Assembly (NCBI RefSeq): GCF_003590715.1
Contig: NZ_QQVY01000004.1
Location: 124,001 to 188,000 of the forward strand
Origin: Paracoccus sp. JM45
GTDB taxonomy: Bacteria; Pseudomonadota; Alphaproteobacteria; Rhodobacterales; Rhodobacteraceae
Direction of reading: 5' to 3'
Length of the DNA stretch: 64,000 nucleotides
Shown: positions 45,701 to 56,545 of the stretch, one piece after another
How the letters are laid out: each line of letters starts with the position of its first letter
Position numbering within the stretch: the stretch's first letter is position 1
Translations under genes and position numbers: made by a program
The notes under the pieces: generated by a model
Database searches by the model: none
Told to the model about the DNA's origin: nothing
Seen by the model: the letters and a program-made list of their open reading frames with translations, nothing else

Positions 45701-45787
45701 GGCACGATTTCAGCCATTGGCGACAGCCGTATTACCTATCAAAAAGGCGGAAAAGCCTATGCGTTGGGTATTCTGAACGGCCAATAA
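42785..45787 (+). CDS. Bitopic protein with GspL/PilM-like N-domain and GspC/PilP-like C-domain
   Basis: 1000 residues, unusual layout. Residues about 22-160 resemble the cytoplasmic domain of GspL/PilM (TVLVIPDDQVLYTTLTVPF, then ARALEASTPYRAQDLTFDW and VAAVARRTLQEAEDFARAQG). A single membrane helix at about 309-328 follows a basic stretch, so the N side is cytoplasmic. About 330-830 is Ala/Pro/Thr-rich, with a short helical island at 655-700; an Ala/Glu/Arg coiled coil spans about 835-905. The last 73 residues read like a GspC homology-region/PilP domain (IGTIGAGQASRALVRLSNG, LRIGDRINGGTISAIGD). No secretion or pilus genes flank it. ATG 42815 or 42848 are alternative starts. Domain names are from pattern only. 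Confidence 0.6.
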   Translation: MVQIEQRTTQMNQHAAPPEFAMSFTQEAVQLERRDGPEWRSLGQARFSGDDLASVLSALRDQAGGKWGELDTVLVIPDDQVLYTTLTVPFGSDTPATIARALEASTPYRAQDLTFDWCPAVNGDIETLRVAAVARRTLQEAEDFARAQGFRPSGFQARPNDDRFDGQPDFGTSRLAQEQFDRRPFSDPDLSQARVTAPFIEPEVAATVQAPAAVTVSRITAHVVEPQAAASADPVARPPLAATAVDAASPVIRHGQVAPLTAQRLSPRAEAVHNRAAAARANRPHPEPEAGATRTALMARLAKLDLARLPVLVGGLAVMLALVLLFLGGEPQTETQPKVETAALTPDPVIEPAPQVVEPTPEPEATLPNALPPIEMPAPIGEGVVQEQADAPEAEAETPTTELPVVEAPAPETAEEELDPLTRALAEAVAANPEPETPVSAPQPTPQQIAAATLVQRQLPVQTPPAAVEATPAPLTPAPAVTATAPAATPRAQPAPVNRRVNLDSSARPPRTTPARASAPAAPENKPRVPTNPLPFEDSTRSAAPRVTSIRPPDRPTQTASRSEAPARQPAAARAARPSAAPAARPAAPTATTSPTVGSSRPPSTTRPATSEAPAAAPAPAQSSVAPSTTSRPPSRPQDLSLLEEGSASEDDAPVQLTQAERHLLEQQLRDLRTAQAGQSGFTPAERGLVFQLADARPTRKPMSVRGPSQQAVQSAVAEAVGSGRPETKTVPKPAVQATSSGAISRSARPDAKPRNAASASLSSAAVDRAVASAIDTAPAAGSVALTSLRSSATPPRRSARAVAAATSNAMVATAAPVAAAIAPAAADQRAAAAEQAAAAAQAEQRRQDDELQAQAEARARNMAAADARAEAQARAAAEARARAQAEAEARAAASRNQRYQPPEVDAEPDVVAAIPQGSSGTAASSATVKDGIRLNSTQIIGTIGAGQASRALVRLSNGRVLTLRIGDRINGGTISAIGDSRITYQKGGKAYALGILNGQ

Positions 45788-45796
45788 TATCCCCCG

Positions 45797-45816
45797 CCCG
45801 CGCGGCAACGCGCGGG
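45797..45816. terminator. Hairpin terminator between convergent genes
   Basis: Eight-base GC stem with a GCAA tetraloop (45797-45804 with 45809-45816), between the 1000-residue gene and the TraB/GumN gene. No T run. Confidence 0.6.
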
Positions 45817-45817
45817 A

Positions 45818-46840
45818 TCAGTCGTCCATCCGGCGGATGGTATAGCCCTGTTCCTGCAAAAGGTTCAGCACACCAGCTTTTCCCGGCAAATGCAGCGCAC
45901 CGAAGGCCGCGACAATCCCTTTGCCTTCCTTTGCCGCTTGGGTGGCCCCCTTGGTCAAAGGCGCGATCCAGTTCCGGTTGCGGTCATCCATCAGCCGCGT
46001 CTGGGCCAGAACCATCTGGCGGTCCACCTCTGCTCGATCCAACCCCGAGTTCTGATAGGCGTCGAAGCGTCCGAATTCCCAGATTTTCCAGACATCACCG
46101 TTAAAATAGGCGTCCGTCAGCGTCACCGCATAATCATCGGCGTAAGAAGCCGCAGGCAGGGCCGCGCGGATCATATCCAGTTCTTCCTGCGGTGACAGAT
46201 CGGCATAAAGGCCGAAGATCGTATCCCAAGGTTCCAACGCTTTGATGGGGGTGTCAGCGGCCTGTGCTTCCTGTACCATCAGATGATCCAGACCGCCGGT
46301 CTTGCCATCACCACTGGCCATCGCATCAATCATGCATGGCGAAATGCCCAACATCATCGACACATACCAAGGCCGCAACCGCGAGGTGATGACCGCAGGT
46401 GACCCACGGTCGGACATGGCCTGCGACAGCACCTGCCATTCGTCAGAAGACAATCGTTCTGGCAATGTCGGACCTTCTGCATCCACCATCAGGCTGGGGT
46501 CCGTGGTCAAAGCCTCGGTCAGGCGGGATTCTTCTTCGGGACCGGCTTCAACATAAAGCGCGGCGGCATTGCGAATAAAAGGACGCATCCGGTCAACCAT
46601 CGGTGCATGGCGTTCATCCCCGAAGTGATACGTCCCGACCAAAGTAATCTGCCGGTCATCGCGGGTGGCCTGAAACAACAGGCCGTTGCGGAAAGGAACA
46701 CCCTGAACAGCAGCCTCGATTCGGGCGACCTGATCCTGTGGCATCGTTTTGAACAGGTTTTCCCCGTCACAAGATTGCGCGACCGCCCCCGAGGACAGGC
46801 TGAACAGGGCCACTGCGGCGGCTTTGAGGGCATGTCGCAT
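45818..46840 (-). CDS. TraB/GumN family protein
   Basis: 340 residues with a signal peptide ending near AVAQ (about residue 22). The family core is seen as GLLFQATRDDRQITLVGTYHFGD-like segment (about 53-75), the ExE-type region VEAGPEEESRL, and the C-terminal GALHLPGKAGVLNLLQEQGY. TraB/GumN proteins resemble Tiki metalloproteases, so a periplasmic peptidase role is plausible. It is divergent from groES, with the CIRCE element between. Confidence 0.87.
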   Translation of the reverse strand: MRHALKAAAVALFSLSSGAVAQSCDGENLFKTMPQDQVARIEAAVQGVPFRNGLLFQATRDDRQITLVGTYHFGDERHAPMVDRMRPFIRNAAALYVEAGPEEESRLTEALTTDPSLMVDAEGPTLPERLSSDEWQVLSQAMSDRGSPAVITSRLRPWYVSMMLGISPCMIDAMASGDGKTGGLDHLMVQEAQAADTPIKALEPWDTIFGLYADLSPQEELDMIRAALPAASYADDYAVTLTDAYFNGDVWKIWEFGRFDAYQNSGLDRAEVDRQMVLAQTRLMDDRNRNWIAPLTKGATQAAKEGKGIVAAFGALHLPGKAGVLNLLQEQGYTIRRMDD

Positions 46841-46935
46841 AAGGTGTTTTCTTTATTCCCGGAGCGTATGGGCGCAGGGTGTCACAAAAGGCCATTCTGT
46901 TCCAGAGCGGCATGAAAAATCTGCAATCAAACCCG

Positions 46936-46964
46936 TTGACAGTGTCGTGTGGCGTGCCTAAATC
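46936..46964 (+). promoter_or_regulatory. groESL promoter
   Basis: A perfect -35 TTGACA (46936-46941), 17 bases, and -10 TAAATC (46959-46964). Transcription would start just before or within the CIRCE element. Confidence 0.85.
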
Positions 46965-46972
46965 TTCGGGCA

Positions 46973-46999
46973 TTGGCACTCGCACCCGGTGAGTGCCAA
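46973..46999 (+). promoter_or_regulatory. CIRCE operator (HrcA site) before groESL
   Basis: Inverted repeat TTGGCACTC-N9-GAGTGCCAA, the CIRCE consensus bound by the heat-shock repressor HrcA. It is 38 bases upstream of the groES ATG and directly after the promoter. hrcA itself is not in this window. Confidence 0.95.
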
Positions 47000-47037
47000 C
47001 AACGCAACACTGTAACCTGAAATATCGGAGTGTTCAC

Positions 47038-49024
<1,987 letters not shown>

Positions 49025-49051
49025 TCATCCGCCTGCCACTGGCAGACACGG

Positions 49052-49080
49052 AAAGGGCGTCCTTCGGGACGCCTTTTTTG
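49052..49080 (+). terminator. Terminator after groEL
   Basis: Eleven-pair stem (49052-49062 with 49067-49077) closed by a TTCG tetraloop and followed by TTTTTT. Confidence 0.92.
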
Positions 49081-49097
49081 CATTTTGGATAAGGTCA

Positions 49098-49132
49098 AAG
49101 AAAAAGGCCCCCGAAAATCATTCGGGGGCCTT
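49098..49132 (-). terminator. Terminator after ppx
   Basis: Twelve-base-pair stem (49104-49115 with 49121-49132), five-base loop, T-rich on the minus strand. It lies 18 bases past the ppx stop and close to the groEL terminator on the other strand. Confidence 0.88.
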
Positions 49133-49150
49133 CAATCCGTATGGGGATGC

Positions 49151-50674
49151 CTACTTCACCCGTCCTTCGATCTTCATGGATTTGCACAAGGACTGGAAGC
49201 GCGACAAGGCAACCTCGCCCATCAGGGCACGTCCGGTTCGCGTCAGATGCAGATCAAGGGTTTTGCCCGGAACATGCCGCAAAGACGCGGCATTCGAAGG
49301 ATCCTCGATCGCGAACATCGCCCCGAAGCGCATGGCCTTTCCCAGAACCTCAGCGGCAAGGATTTCTTCTTCGTTCAGCAGGTCGAACAGCGGTGCCATC
49401 TGCACCTGCGCGCGGTTGTTGCGATAGCGGTGCAACAAAGCCAGACCCAGATAGATCCGTTCGGGATGGCTTAGCGCTGCCATATTGGCGCGGGTGACAT
49501 TGTCGAAACACGCCTCGGCCCGATAATCCGGGTGGGCGCGCCATGCGGTGTCGTGCAGCAGACAGGCCGCATGCATCAGACGGTCGCGTTCAGGGGTCAG
49601 ATCAGGGAACAGCGGCAGCAAAAAGTGGTACAGCTTTTTGCCGAAACCCGGCAAACGCGCCATCTGCTTTTCGGTAAACCGCGCCGCTTCCAACAGCGGA
49701 TCACGACGGCGCAGGGTTGTCGACATATGTTCGTACAGCAACCCTTCACGGATGCCATAGCTGGAAATCGCCAGTTCGGTCGGGGCAAAAACATCGATCA
49801 ATTGCGACAGGACCTGACTGGCCAACGGCACCAACTCCATCCGCGAGGATGAGATGCCGACCTTACTGCGCAGGGTATTCATGTCGTGATCGGCGATCCA
49901 GTCTACTGTCTTTCCGACAGCTTCCGGCGTCATGCGGTATTCATGCAGAACCGTCATGGGGTATTCGCTGCGTTCCATATCCAAACGGGCGATGGCACGC
50001 CATGACCCGCCGACCAGATAGATACGTTCGTGGCCGGTCCCGACCTGCTCGGCCAGACCGGCAAGAATTTTTGCAATATGATCCCGCAGGTTTTCCGGTT
50101 CGACCTGCTGCAGCCGGAACGGACCAAGCTGCGATGTCACGCGCTTGCCAACTTTGCCGTTTTCAACGACCGCCAGCTCTAACGAGTTGCCGCCGATATC
50201 ACAAACCAGCCCCCTGGCATCGGGCCAGCCCAGTAGCACGCCTTGCGCGGACAAGCGTGCCTCCTCCTGACCGTCAATGACCCACAGCTTCAGGCCAGTC
50301 GCTTTTTCGACCCGGGCTTGGAAGGCGGGGCCATCCTCTGCCTCGCGCACCGCGGCGGTGGCTACGCAGGTCAGCGGTTCGATATCCATGCTTTTTGCCA
50401 GTGACGCGAAACGCGCCAAGGCCGAAAAGCCGCGTTCGATCCCCGCAGGGTTCAGACGACCGGTGCGGGCCATATCCTGCCCCAGACCCGCCATGACCTT
50501 TTCATTATAAAAGTATGCCGGCGACCTTGCCGCGCCATCAAACACCACAAGCCTGATCGAGTTCGAGCCGACATCGACCACCCCGACCCGCTTTAGCGCC
50601 CGCTTGGGAAGTTTACTGAATTTACGACCGAATGGCTCGATCTTCTGTCCGCTGGTGGTTCGCACCCCGTTCAT
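49151..50674 (-). CDS. ppx: Exopolyphosphatase, Ppx/GppA family
   Basis: 507 residues. Degrades polyphosphate from its ends. The actin-fold phosphate-1 loop is VVDVGSNSIRLVVFDG (about 32-47), the phosphate-2 region is VCDIGGNSLELAVVENG (about 157), and the C-terminal part has an HD-like helical domain (HAACLLHDTAWRAH). It might also have ppGpp-related GppA activity. GAGG lies eight bases before ATG. It is downstream of ppk in the same direction, 52 bases away. Confidence 0.94.
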   Translation of the reverse strand: MNGVRTTSGQKIEPFGRKFSKLPKRALKRVGVVDVGSNSIRLVVFDGAARSPAYFYNEKVMAGLGQDMARTGRLNPAGIERGFSALARFASLAKSMDIEPLTCVATAAVREAEDGPAFQARVEKATGLKLWVIDGQEEARLSAQGVLLGWPDARGLVCDIGGNSLELAVVENGKVGKRVTSQLGPFRLQQVEPENLRDHIAKILAGLAEQVGTGHERIYLVGGSWRAIARLDMERSEYPMTVLHEYRMTPEAVGKTVDWIADHDMNTLRSKVGISSSRMELVPLASQVLSQLIDVFAPTELAISSYGIREGLLYEHMSTTLRRRDPLLEAARFTEKQMARLPGFGKKLYHFLLPLFPDLTPERDRLMHAACLLHDTAWRAHPDYRAEACFDNVTRANMAALSHPERIYLGLALLHRYRNNRAQVQMAPLFDLLNEEEILAAEVLGKAMRFGAMFAIEDPSNAASLRHVPGKTLDLHLTRTGRALMGEVALSRFQSLCKSMKIEGRVK

Positions 50675-50726
50675 ATTCGCGCCTCTTGCTTGTCGTCATG
50701 TCTCATAGCTTATCCATGTCCGTGCG

Positions 50727-52892
50727 TCATTCTGCGGAATGGGTCAGCGCGGGCACATCACGTGCCCCTGCTGTTCCCCGACCCGACAGCGACGGGTTTT
50801 CCATGAAGAAACGATGACAGTTGAACAGATCATCACGCCCCTGTGGCAAATATCGCAGGAACCTGCCATCGGGCTGTAACAGCCAGCTTTGCGCCTCATC
50901 CGCCATATTCGCTGCCATCACCTGATTCACGATCTGCGCCTTGACGGTGTCATTACGACATTCCACCAAAGTTTCAACGCGCCGGTTCAGGTTCCGGTCC
51001 ATCCAGTCGGCAGAACTGATAAAAACCCGCGATTTGATCGAAGGCAGGCCATAGCCATTCCCGAAACACACGATCCGCGAATGTTCCAGATAGCGTCCGA
51101 CGATGGATTTTACGCGGATGTTCGAGGAAAGACCCTTGATGCCGGGTCTGATCCCGCAAATGCCGCGAACAACAAGGCTGATTTTCACGCCTGCCTCGCT
51201 GGCGGCATAAAGCGCCTCGATCACGTCCTTTTCGGTCAATGAATTGACCTTGACCCAGATCGCGGCAGGACGACCTTCACGGGCAAATTTGGCCTCTTGT
51301 CCGATCAGGTCGATCAGATGCGATTTCATTTCAGCGGGGGAAATCGACAGGTTTTCCAACCCTGACGGCTGCACATATCCCGAAAGATAGTTGAAGACTT
51401 TGGTCGCGTCACGCCCCAAGGCCCCGTCACAGGTGAACAGCGACATATCGGTATAGATACGCGCCGTAATAGGGTGATAATTTCCGGTCCCGTAGTGGGT
51501 ATAGGTGACAAGGGCCTCGCCCTCGCGGCGCACGACGGTGCTGATCTTGGCATGGGTTTTATAGTTTACGAAACCATAGACCACATGGGCGCCAGAACGT
51601 TCCAGACGGCGGGACTGGCGGATGTTCGCAGCCTCGTCGAAGCGGGCTTTCAGTTCGACCAGCGCGGTGACCGATTTGCCCGCCTCGGCGGCTTCGCAAA
51701 GGGCATCGACGATCGGGCTGTCACGACTGGTACGATAGAGCGTCTGCTTGATGGCCAGCACGTCGGGGTCGCGCGCCGCCTGCGCCAGAAAGCGGACCAC
51801 CATGTCGAATGTCTCATAGGGATGATGCAGCAGCATATCCTTCTGCCGGATGGCCGAGAACATATCCCCGTCGTGATCCTGCACCCTTTCGGGCACGCGC
51901 GGTGTAAAGGCCGGCCACAGCAATTCGCGGCGGCTGTCCAGCACCAGTTCGGACAGATCGGCCATGCCCAGAAGGCCCTCGACCTCGATCACCTCGTCCC
52001 GCGTGATTTCCAGTTCGGCCATGATCAGGCGGCGCAGGCGGTCCGGCGCCCCCGAGGTGATCTTCATCCGGATGACACTGCCACGGCGGCGGCGTTTCAA
52101 GGCTGTTTCGAATTCGCGGACCAGATCCTCGGCTTCTTCCTCGACCTCAAGATCGCTGTCACGCAGCACGCGGAAGCTGCAATGTCCGACATCGCGATAG
52201 CCCGGAAACAGGCTGGTCAGATGCATCAACAGCAGATCTTCCAGCCGCAGGAAACGTTCCCCGCCCGGCAAGGGCACAAAACGCGGCAGCTGCGCGGGGA
52301 TCGGCAGCAGGGCCTGCATCTGGCGGCCATCGGTTTCGCGCGCCAGTTCCAGCGCCAGTGTAAAGCCGGTGTTCGGAATAAAGGGAAACGGATGCGCGGG
52401 GTCGATGGCCAGCGGCGACAGGACCGGAAAAACGCGGTTTTCAAAATACTGGTGCAGGAATTCTTCTTCGGCGCGGGTCAGGCGCTGGCGCGACAGGATG
52501 ACAATGCCCGCCTGTTCCATTTCCTTGCGGATGTTGTTCCAGACCCCTTGCTGCGCCGCCATCAGACGTCGAGCATCGGCGTTGATCAATGACAGCTGTT
52601 CGGCAGGGGAAAGACCGTCGTCGGATGGGGTCGTGCTGCCTTCGCGGACCAGTTCGCGCAGACCGGCCACACGGGTGGTATAGAATTCGTCCAGATTGGT
52701 CGCGCTGATCGACACAAACCGCAGCCGTTCCAACAGGGGAACGCGGGGGTTGCGCGCCTCGTCCAGAACGCGCCAGTTGAACGACAGCCAGCTGAGTTCA
52801 CGGTTGAAAAAGCGCGACTGCCCTTGCGGGACGCCACCGGCAAGGTCTTTGGGGGGTGAAAACGGTGAACGAAGGAAATCGGCTTGTGTCAT
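50727..52892 (-). CDS. ppk1: Polyphosphate kinase 1
   Basis: 721 residues. Makes polyphosphate from ATP at the inner membrane. N-terminal [19 protein letters not shown] (about 28-46), the HHPYETFD segment near 360, and the catalytic histidine in YKTHAKI (about 446) are all present. ATG 52892 was chosen because the long frame upstream enters hda; GGAT lies six bases before it. It sits between hda and ppx. Confidence 0.95.
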   Translation of the reverse strand: MTQADFLRSPFSPPKDLAGGVPQGQSRFFNRELSWLSFNWRVLDEARNPRVPLLERLRFVSISATNLDEFYTTRVAGLRELVREGSTTPSDDGLSPAEQLSLINADARRLMAAQQGVWNNIRKEMEQAGIVILSRQRLTRAEEEFLHQYFENRVFPVLSPLAIDPAHPFPFIPNTGFTLALELARETDGRQMQALLPIPAQLPRFVPLPGGERFLRLEDLLLMHLTSLFPGYRDVGHCSFRVLRDSDLEVEEEAEDLVREFETALKRRRRGSVIRMKITSGAPDRLRRLIMAELEITRDEVIEVEGLLGMADLSELVLDSRRELLWPAFTPRVPERVQDHDGDMFSAIRQKDMLLHHPYETFDMVVRFLAQAARDPDVLAIKQTLYRTSRDSPIVDALCEAAEAGKSVTALVELKARFDEAANIRQSRRLERSGAHVVYGFVNYKTHAKISTVVRREGEALVTYTHYGTGNYHPITARIYTDMSLFTCDGALGRDATKVFNYLSGYVQPSGLENLSISPAEMKSHLIDLIGQEAKFAREGRPAAIWVKVNSLTEKDVIEALYAASEAGVKISLVVRGICGIRPGIKGLSSNIRVKSIVGRYLEHSRIVCFGNGYGLPSIKSRVFISSADWMDRNLNRRVETLVECRNDTVKAQIVNQVMAANMADEAQSWLLQPDGRFLRYLPQGRDDLFNCHRFFMENPSLSGRGTAGARDVPALTHSAE

Positions 52893-52920
52893 GATAATCC
52901 GGCAACAAAACAAGATATGA

Positions 52921-53634
52921 TCATGCGTCACCCTCGGACAGCTTGTCCAGCAGGTCGGCGGCGATGCGGCGGGTCACGGGGCCTTTCTGTGCCATTGCGG
53001 CGTGATCCATAGCCGCAACCAGCCTGCGTGCCAGCCCAAGGTCACGGTCCATATGCAAAACCAGCCAGTCGATCAGACCCGCAGGCACCGCCAGCTGCCG
53101 GTCGGCGAACAGCTTGACCAGAACCGCCGCCAGCAAAGCCTCGTCCGGCGGGCCAAGATGGACCTGCGGCATCGCATCCATGCGCGATTGCAGATCCGGC
53201 AGCCCAAGGCCCCAGTCACGCGGGGGACGCCTTGCCGTCATCAGCAACAGGCAATCGCGTGGGGCGCATAGGTTCCACAGGTGGAACAAGGCCTGTTCGG
53301 CACCTGCGGCACTGCCGGAATGGTCTGCATCCTCGACAATGACCGCCCCGCCTTCCGAGGCCAGCAGATCGGCGGCATCGGGCCGCAATCCGGCGGCATG
53401 GATACGCCGCGCCCCGTTTTCTGCCGCCCAGAAGGCCGCAAGATGGGATTTTCCCGCCCCCTCGGGGCCGATCAGCAACATCCTGCCGTTCGGCCATGAC
53501 AAAGGCGCGTCCAGCGCCGCAAGCGCCGCCCTGTTCGCGGGGGCAGGCAGGAAATCCGCGCGCGAATGGGCAGGCGGCGTCGTCAGATCCAGCGTCAGCT
53601 GGCGGGACAGGGGATACGGGGGTTCCTGCTGCAT
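52921..53634 (-). CDS. hda: DnaA-related regulatory protein Hda
   Basis: 237 residues. The N terminus [13 protein letters not shown] includes a clamp-binding-like QLTLDL motif, followed by an AAA+ domain with Walker A GPEGAGKS (about 56-63) and Walker B VIVEDAD. It lacks the DNA-binding domain of DnaA. In E. coli and Caulobacter, Hda/HdaA with the sliding clamp triggers DnaA-ATP hydrolysis after initiation. It starts three bases after the transporter gene. Confidence 0.9.
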   Translation of the reverse strand: MQQEPPYPLSRQLTLDLTTPPAHSRADFLPAPANRAALAALDAPLSWPNGRMLLIGPEGAGKSHLAAFWAAENGARRIHAAGLRPDAADLLASEGGAVIVEDADHSGSAAGAEQALFHLWNLCAPRDCLLLMTARRPPRDWGLGLPDLQSRMDAMPQVHLGPPDEALLAAVLVKLFADRQLAVPAGLIDWLVLHMDRDLGLARRLVAAMDHAAMAQKGPVTRRIAADLLDKLSEGDA

Positions 53635-53637
53635 CGT

Positions 53638-54846
53638 CTACTCGGGCGGGCGGCGGGACAGATCTTCCTGCATCACCTCGATCTCTTGCTGGCCACGGGC
53701 GCGGTCGGCGGCCAGACGTTCCGACATCAGGGTGCTTTGCACCGTACCCGACGGCACCAGTTCGACCAGAATCGGCTGTGCAGGATCTGACGGTGTGCCC
53801 TGCCCCGTATACAGCGGGCTTTCGCGGTAACGGGCGATCATAAAGCGGGCCAGAACACCCAAGGCCGCAGCCATCGGAACAGCCATCACCAGACCCACAA
53901 AGCCGAACAACGCACCAAAGACCGACAAGGCCAGCAACAACCAGACCGGATGCAGACCCACATGGCCGCCGACGATCTTGGGTTGCAGGTAATTCCCCTC
54001 GACCACCTGACCGATGCCGAAGATGGCAACGACTGCGCCGATCCAAACAGGCTCGCCCCAGAAGCTGAACAACGCCACGCCGATGGCCGTCGCCCCACCG
54101 ATCAGCACGCCGACGTAAGGGATGAAGGACAGGCAGGCCGCCATAATGCCGATAAAGAACCCGAACGGCAGCCCCACAAACATCAGTGCCAGCGCGTACC
54201 AGATACCAAGGATCAGAATGACCAGCGATTGCCCGCGCAGAAAACCGGACAATGCCTCATCGATTTCGGATGCCAGATGCCGGACCGTGCCTGCATGTTC
54301 GCGCGGCAGATGGCGGTCGATGGCGCTAACCATATTGTCCCAATCCAGCAGCAGGTAAAACGCCACCACCGGAACAATGACCAGCAAGGCCACGACGCCG
54401 ATCATACCGCGAACCGATCCAAGGATGGTCGAGGCAAAGGTACCTGCGCGCTCGCCAATGGCCGTTTGCAGATCGGCAAGCGTCTTTTCCAGACCCGCAC
54501 CTTGCGGAATTGTGCCGGGGAAACGCGTGTCGATAAAGGCCCGTGCCTGATCCAGCATCTGTGGCGCGGTTTCGACCAGCGCACTGGCCTGCCGGACCAG
54601 AACAGGCACGATCAGCAGAACAACTGCCACAAAAATCACCACGACAACGACGGTAATCACCACAACAGACATCGTGCGCGACAGGCCAAGGCGTTCCAGC
54701 CGGTCCGCGACGGGGTCCAGAAGATAGGCAACCCCTGCCCCGAGGATAAACGGCAGGACTGCTTGCCCCAGCAACCACAGCGTCAGAAGCAGGGCAATTG
54801 CAGCCACTCCCCACCACATCATCTGCTTGCGAACGGAGACGCGCAT
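53638..54846 (-). CDS. AI-2E family transporter (PerM-like)
   Basis: 402 residues with about eight membrane helices: two at the N terminus (residues 10-40), one at about 60-80, and a C-terminal bundle (about 160-360) holding IPYVGVLIGG and GNYLQPKIVGGHVGLHP, typical of the family. The cytoplasmic tail is hydrophilic. Members export small molecules or exchange Na+/H+; the AI-2 name is historical. AAGGG lies eight bases before ATG. It leads the operon with hda, ppk and ppx. Confidence 0.9.
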   Translation of the reverse strand: MRVSVRKQMMWWGVAAIALLLTLWLLGQAVLPFILGAGVAYLLDPVADRLERLGLSRTMSVVVITVVVVVIFVAVVLLIVPVLVRQASALVETAPQMLDQARAFIDTRFPGTIPQGAGLEKTLADLQTAIGERAGTFASTILGSVRGMIGVVALLVIVPVVAFYLLLDWDNMVSAIDRHLPREHAGTVRHLASEIDEALSGFLRGQSLVILILGIWYALALMFVGLPFGFFIGIMAACLSFIPYVGVLIGGATAIGVALFSFWGEPVWIGAVVAIFGIGQVVEGNYLQPKIVGGHVGLHPVWLLLALSVFGALFGFVGLVMAVPMAAALGVLARFMIARYRESPLYTGQGTPSDPAQPILVELVPSGTVQSTLMSERLAADRARGQQEIEVMQEDLSRRPPE

Positions 54847-54999
54847 GAACCAGCCCTTATCGTTTGAAATACAGATCCGAATGTGACCGCGCATCACGCC
54901 GGTTGCAAGTCTGATACGGTCGCGGGCACGCACAGGTTCTTGGCAAGTCACCCCTGATCCGGTAACCCTTCGCCAAACCGCTTTGAAGGACCGTTCCCC

Positions 55000-56361
55000 A
55001 TGCGCATGTCGCGTTATTTCCTGCCCGTACTGAAGGAAGACCCCAAAGAGGCGCAGATCGTCAGCCACCGGCTGATGCTGCGCGCGGGGATGATTAAGCA
55101 ACAGGCGGCGGGAATCTATTCCTGGTTGCCGCTTGGTTACAAGGTCCTGAAACGGATCGAACAGATCGTCCATGAAGAACAGCAGCGCGCCGGCCATATC
55201 CCGATGCTGATGCCGACCCTTCAGCCCGCCGATCTGTGGCGCGAATCCGGACGCTATGACGATTACGGCGAAGAGATGCTGCGCGTGACCGACCGCCAGA
55301 AGCGTGATCTGCTGTACGGTCCCACGAACGAGGAAATGATCACCGATGTGTTCCGCAGCCATGTGAACAGCTATAAAGAGCTGCCGCTGACGCTGTACCA
55401 CATCCAGTGGAAATTCCGCGACGAAATCCGCCCGCGTTTCGGCGTGATGCGGGGCCGCGAATTCCTGATGAAGGACGGCTATACCTTCGACATGACCAAG
55501 GAAGACGCGCTGCACGCCTATAACCGTCACCTTGTGACCTATCTGCGCAGCTATGAACGCATGGGTCTGCAGGCGATCCCAATGCGCGCCGACAGCGGCC
55601 CGATCGGCGGCGACGATACCCATGAATTCCTTGTGCTGGCCGAAACCGGCGAATCCGAGGTGTTCTATGACAGCGAGATCACCGATCTGAAATTCGGCGA
55701 CCGTGCGATCGATTACGACAGTGTCGAAGAATGCCAGGCGGTGATGGATGAATTCACCAGCCGCTATGCCCGCACGGATGAAACCCACGATCAGGCGGTC
55801 TTCGATCAGGTCCCCGAGGAACGCCGGCGCACCGCACGCGGGATCGAGGTCGGCCAGATTTTCTATTTCGGCACCAAATATTCCGAACCGATGGGCGCGA
55901 CGGTCGTTGGCCCTGACGGCCAGCGCGTGCCCGTCCATATGGGCAGCCACGGCATCGGCGTCAGCCGCCTTCTGGGCGCCATCATCGAAGCGAACCACGA
56001 CGACAAGGGCATCATCTGGCCCGAAGGTGTGACCCCCTTCCACATCGCCATCGTCAACCTGAAACAGGGCGACGCATCGACCGATAACGCCTGCGAGTCG
56101 ATCTATTCCGATCTGCAAGCGCGTGGTCTTGATCCGCTTTATGATGATCGCAACGAACGGGCGGGGGCGAAATTCGCCTCGATGGATCTGATCGGTGCAC
56201 CCTGGCGTATCACGGTCGGCCCGCGTGGTCTGGCCAACAATATGGTCGAACTGACCAACCGCCGCACTGGCGAAACGGTCGAGACCGCCCCCGCCGACGC
56301 GATTGCCCGTGTCGTCGCAGTCTATAAACCCGTCCTGAACCACAGCGTTCAGGATAAGTAA
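55000..56361 (+). CDS. proS: Prolyl-tRNA synthetase (short form)
   Basis: 453 residues. Class II synthetase: motif 1 near residues 40-60, motif 2 in [21 protein letters not shown] (about 138-158, quoted to show the active-site Arg), motif 3 in [14 protein letters not shown], and an anticodon-binding domain from about 345. The inserted editing domain of the long bacterial form is missing, as in other alphaproteobacteria. It is divergent from the transporter operon. Confidence 0.97.
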   Translation: MRMSRYFLPVLKEDPKEAQIVSHRLMLRAGMIKQQAAGIYSWLPLGYKVLKRIEQIVHEEQQRAGHIPMLMPTLQPADLWRESGRYDDYGEEMLRVTDRQKRDLLYGPTNEEMITDVFRSHVNSYKELPLTLYHIQWKFRDEIRPRFGVMRGREFLMKDGYTFDMTKEDALHAYNRHLVTYLRSYERMGLQAIPMRADSGPIGGDDTHEFLVLAETGESEVFYDSEITDLKFGDRAIDYDSVEECQAVMDEFTSRYARTDETHDQAVFDQVPEERRRTARGIEVGQIFYFGTKYSEPMGATVVGPDGQRVPVHMGSHGIGVSRLLGAIIEANHDDKGIIWPEGVTPFHIAIVNLKQGDASTDNACESIYSDLQARGLDPLYDDRNERAGAKFASMDLIGAPWRITVGPRGLANNMVELTNRRTGETVETAPADAIARVVAVYKPVLNHSVQDK

Positions 56362-56373
56362 CACACGGGTCTT

Positions 56374-56401
56374 CAACCGGCGGATGAACCTCCGCCGGTT
56401 G
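56374..56401 (+). terminator. Terminator-like hairpin after proS
   Basis: Perfect eleven-base stem (56374-56384 with 56391-56401), six-base loop, no T run. Confidence 0.65.
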
Positions 56402-56467
56402 CCCATCAGCGGATGCAAAGCTGGCGCAACGTCACCTGATCGATCTGACGGGAAACGATGCAAAACG

Positions 56468-56481
56468 GCACGATATCGTGC
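56468..56481. promoter_or_regulatory. Perfect 14-base palindrome before livK
   Basis: GCACGATATCGTGC, 65 bases upstream of the livK ATG. Size and place fit a dimeric repressor or activator site for the liv genes; no known motif recognised. Confidence 0.5.
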
Positions 56482-56545
56482 TTTCATTTTCAGAAACCCG
56501 CTTCTAACGTAACCCGCAGGACAACGTTCCAACTGGGAGACGATC

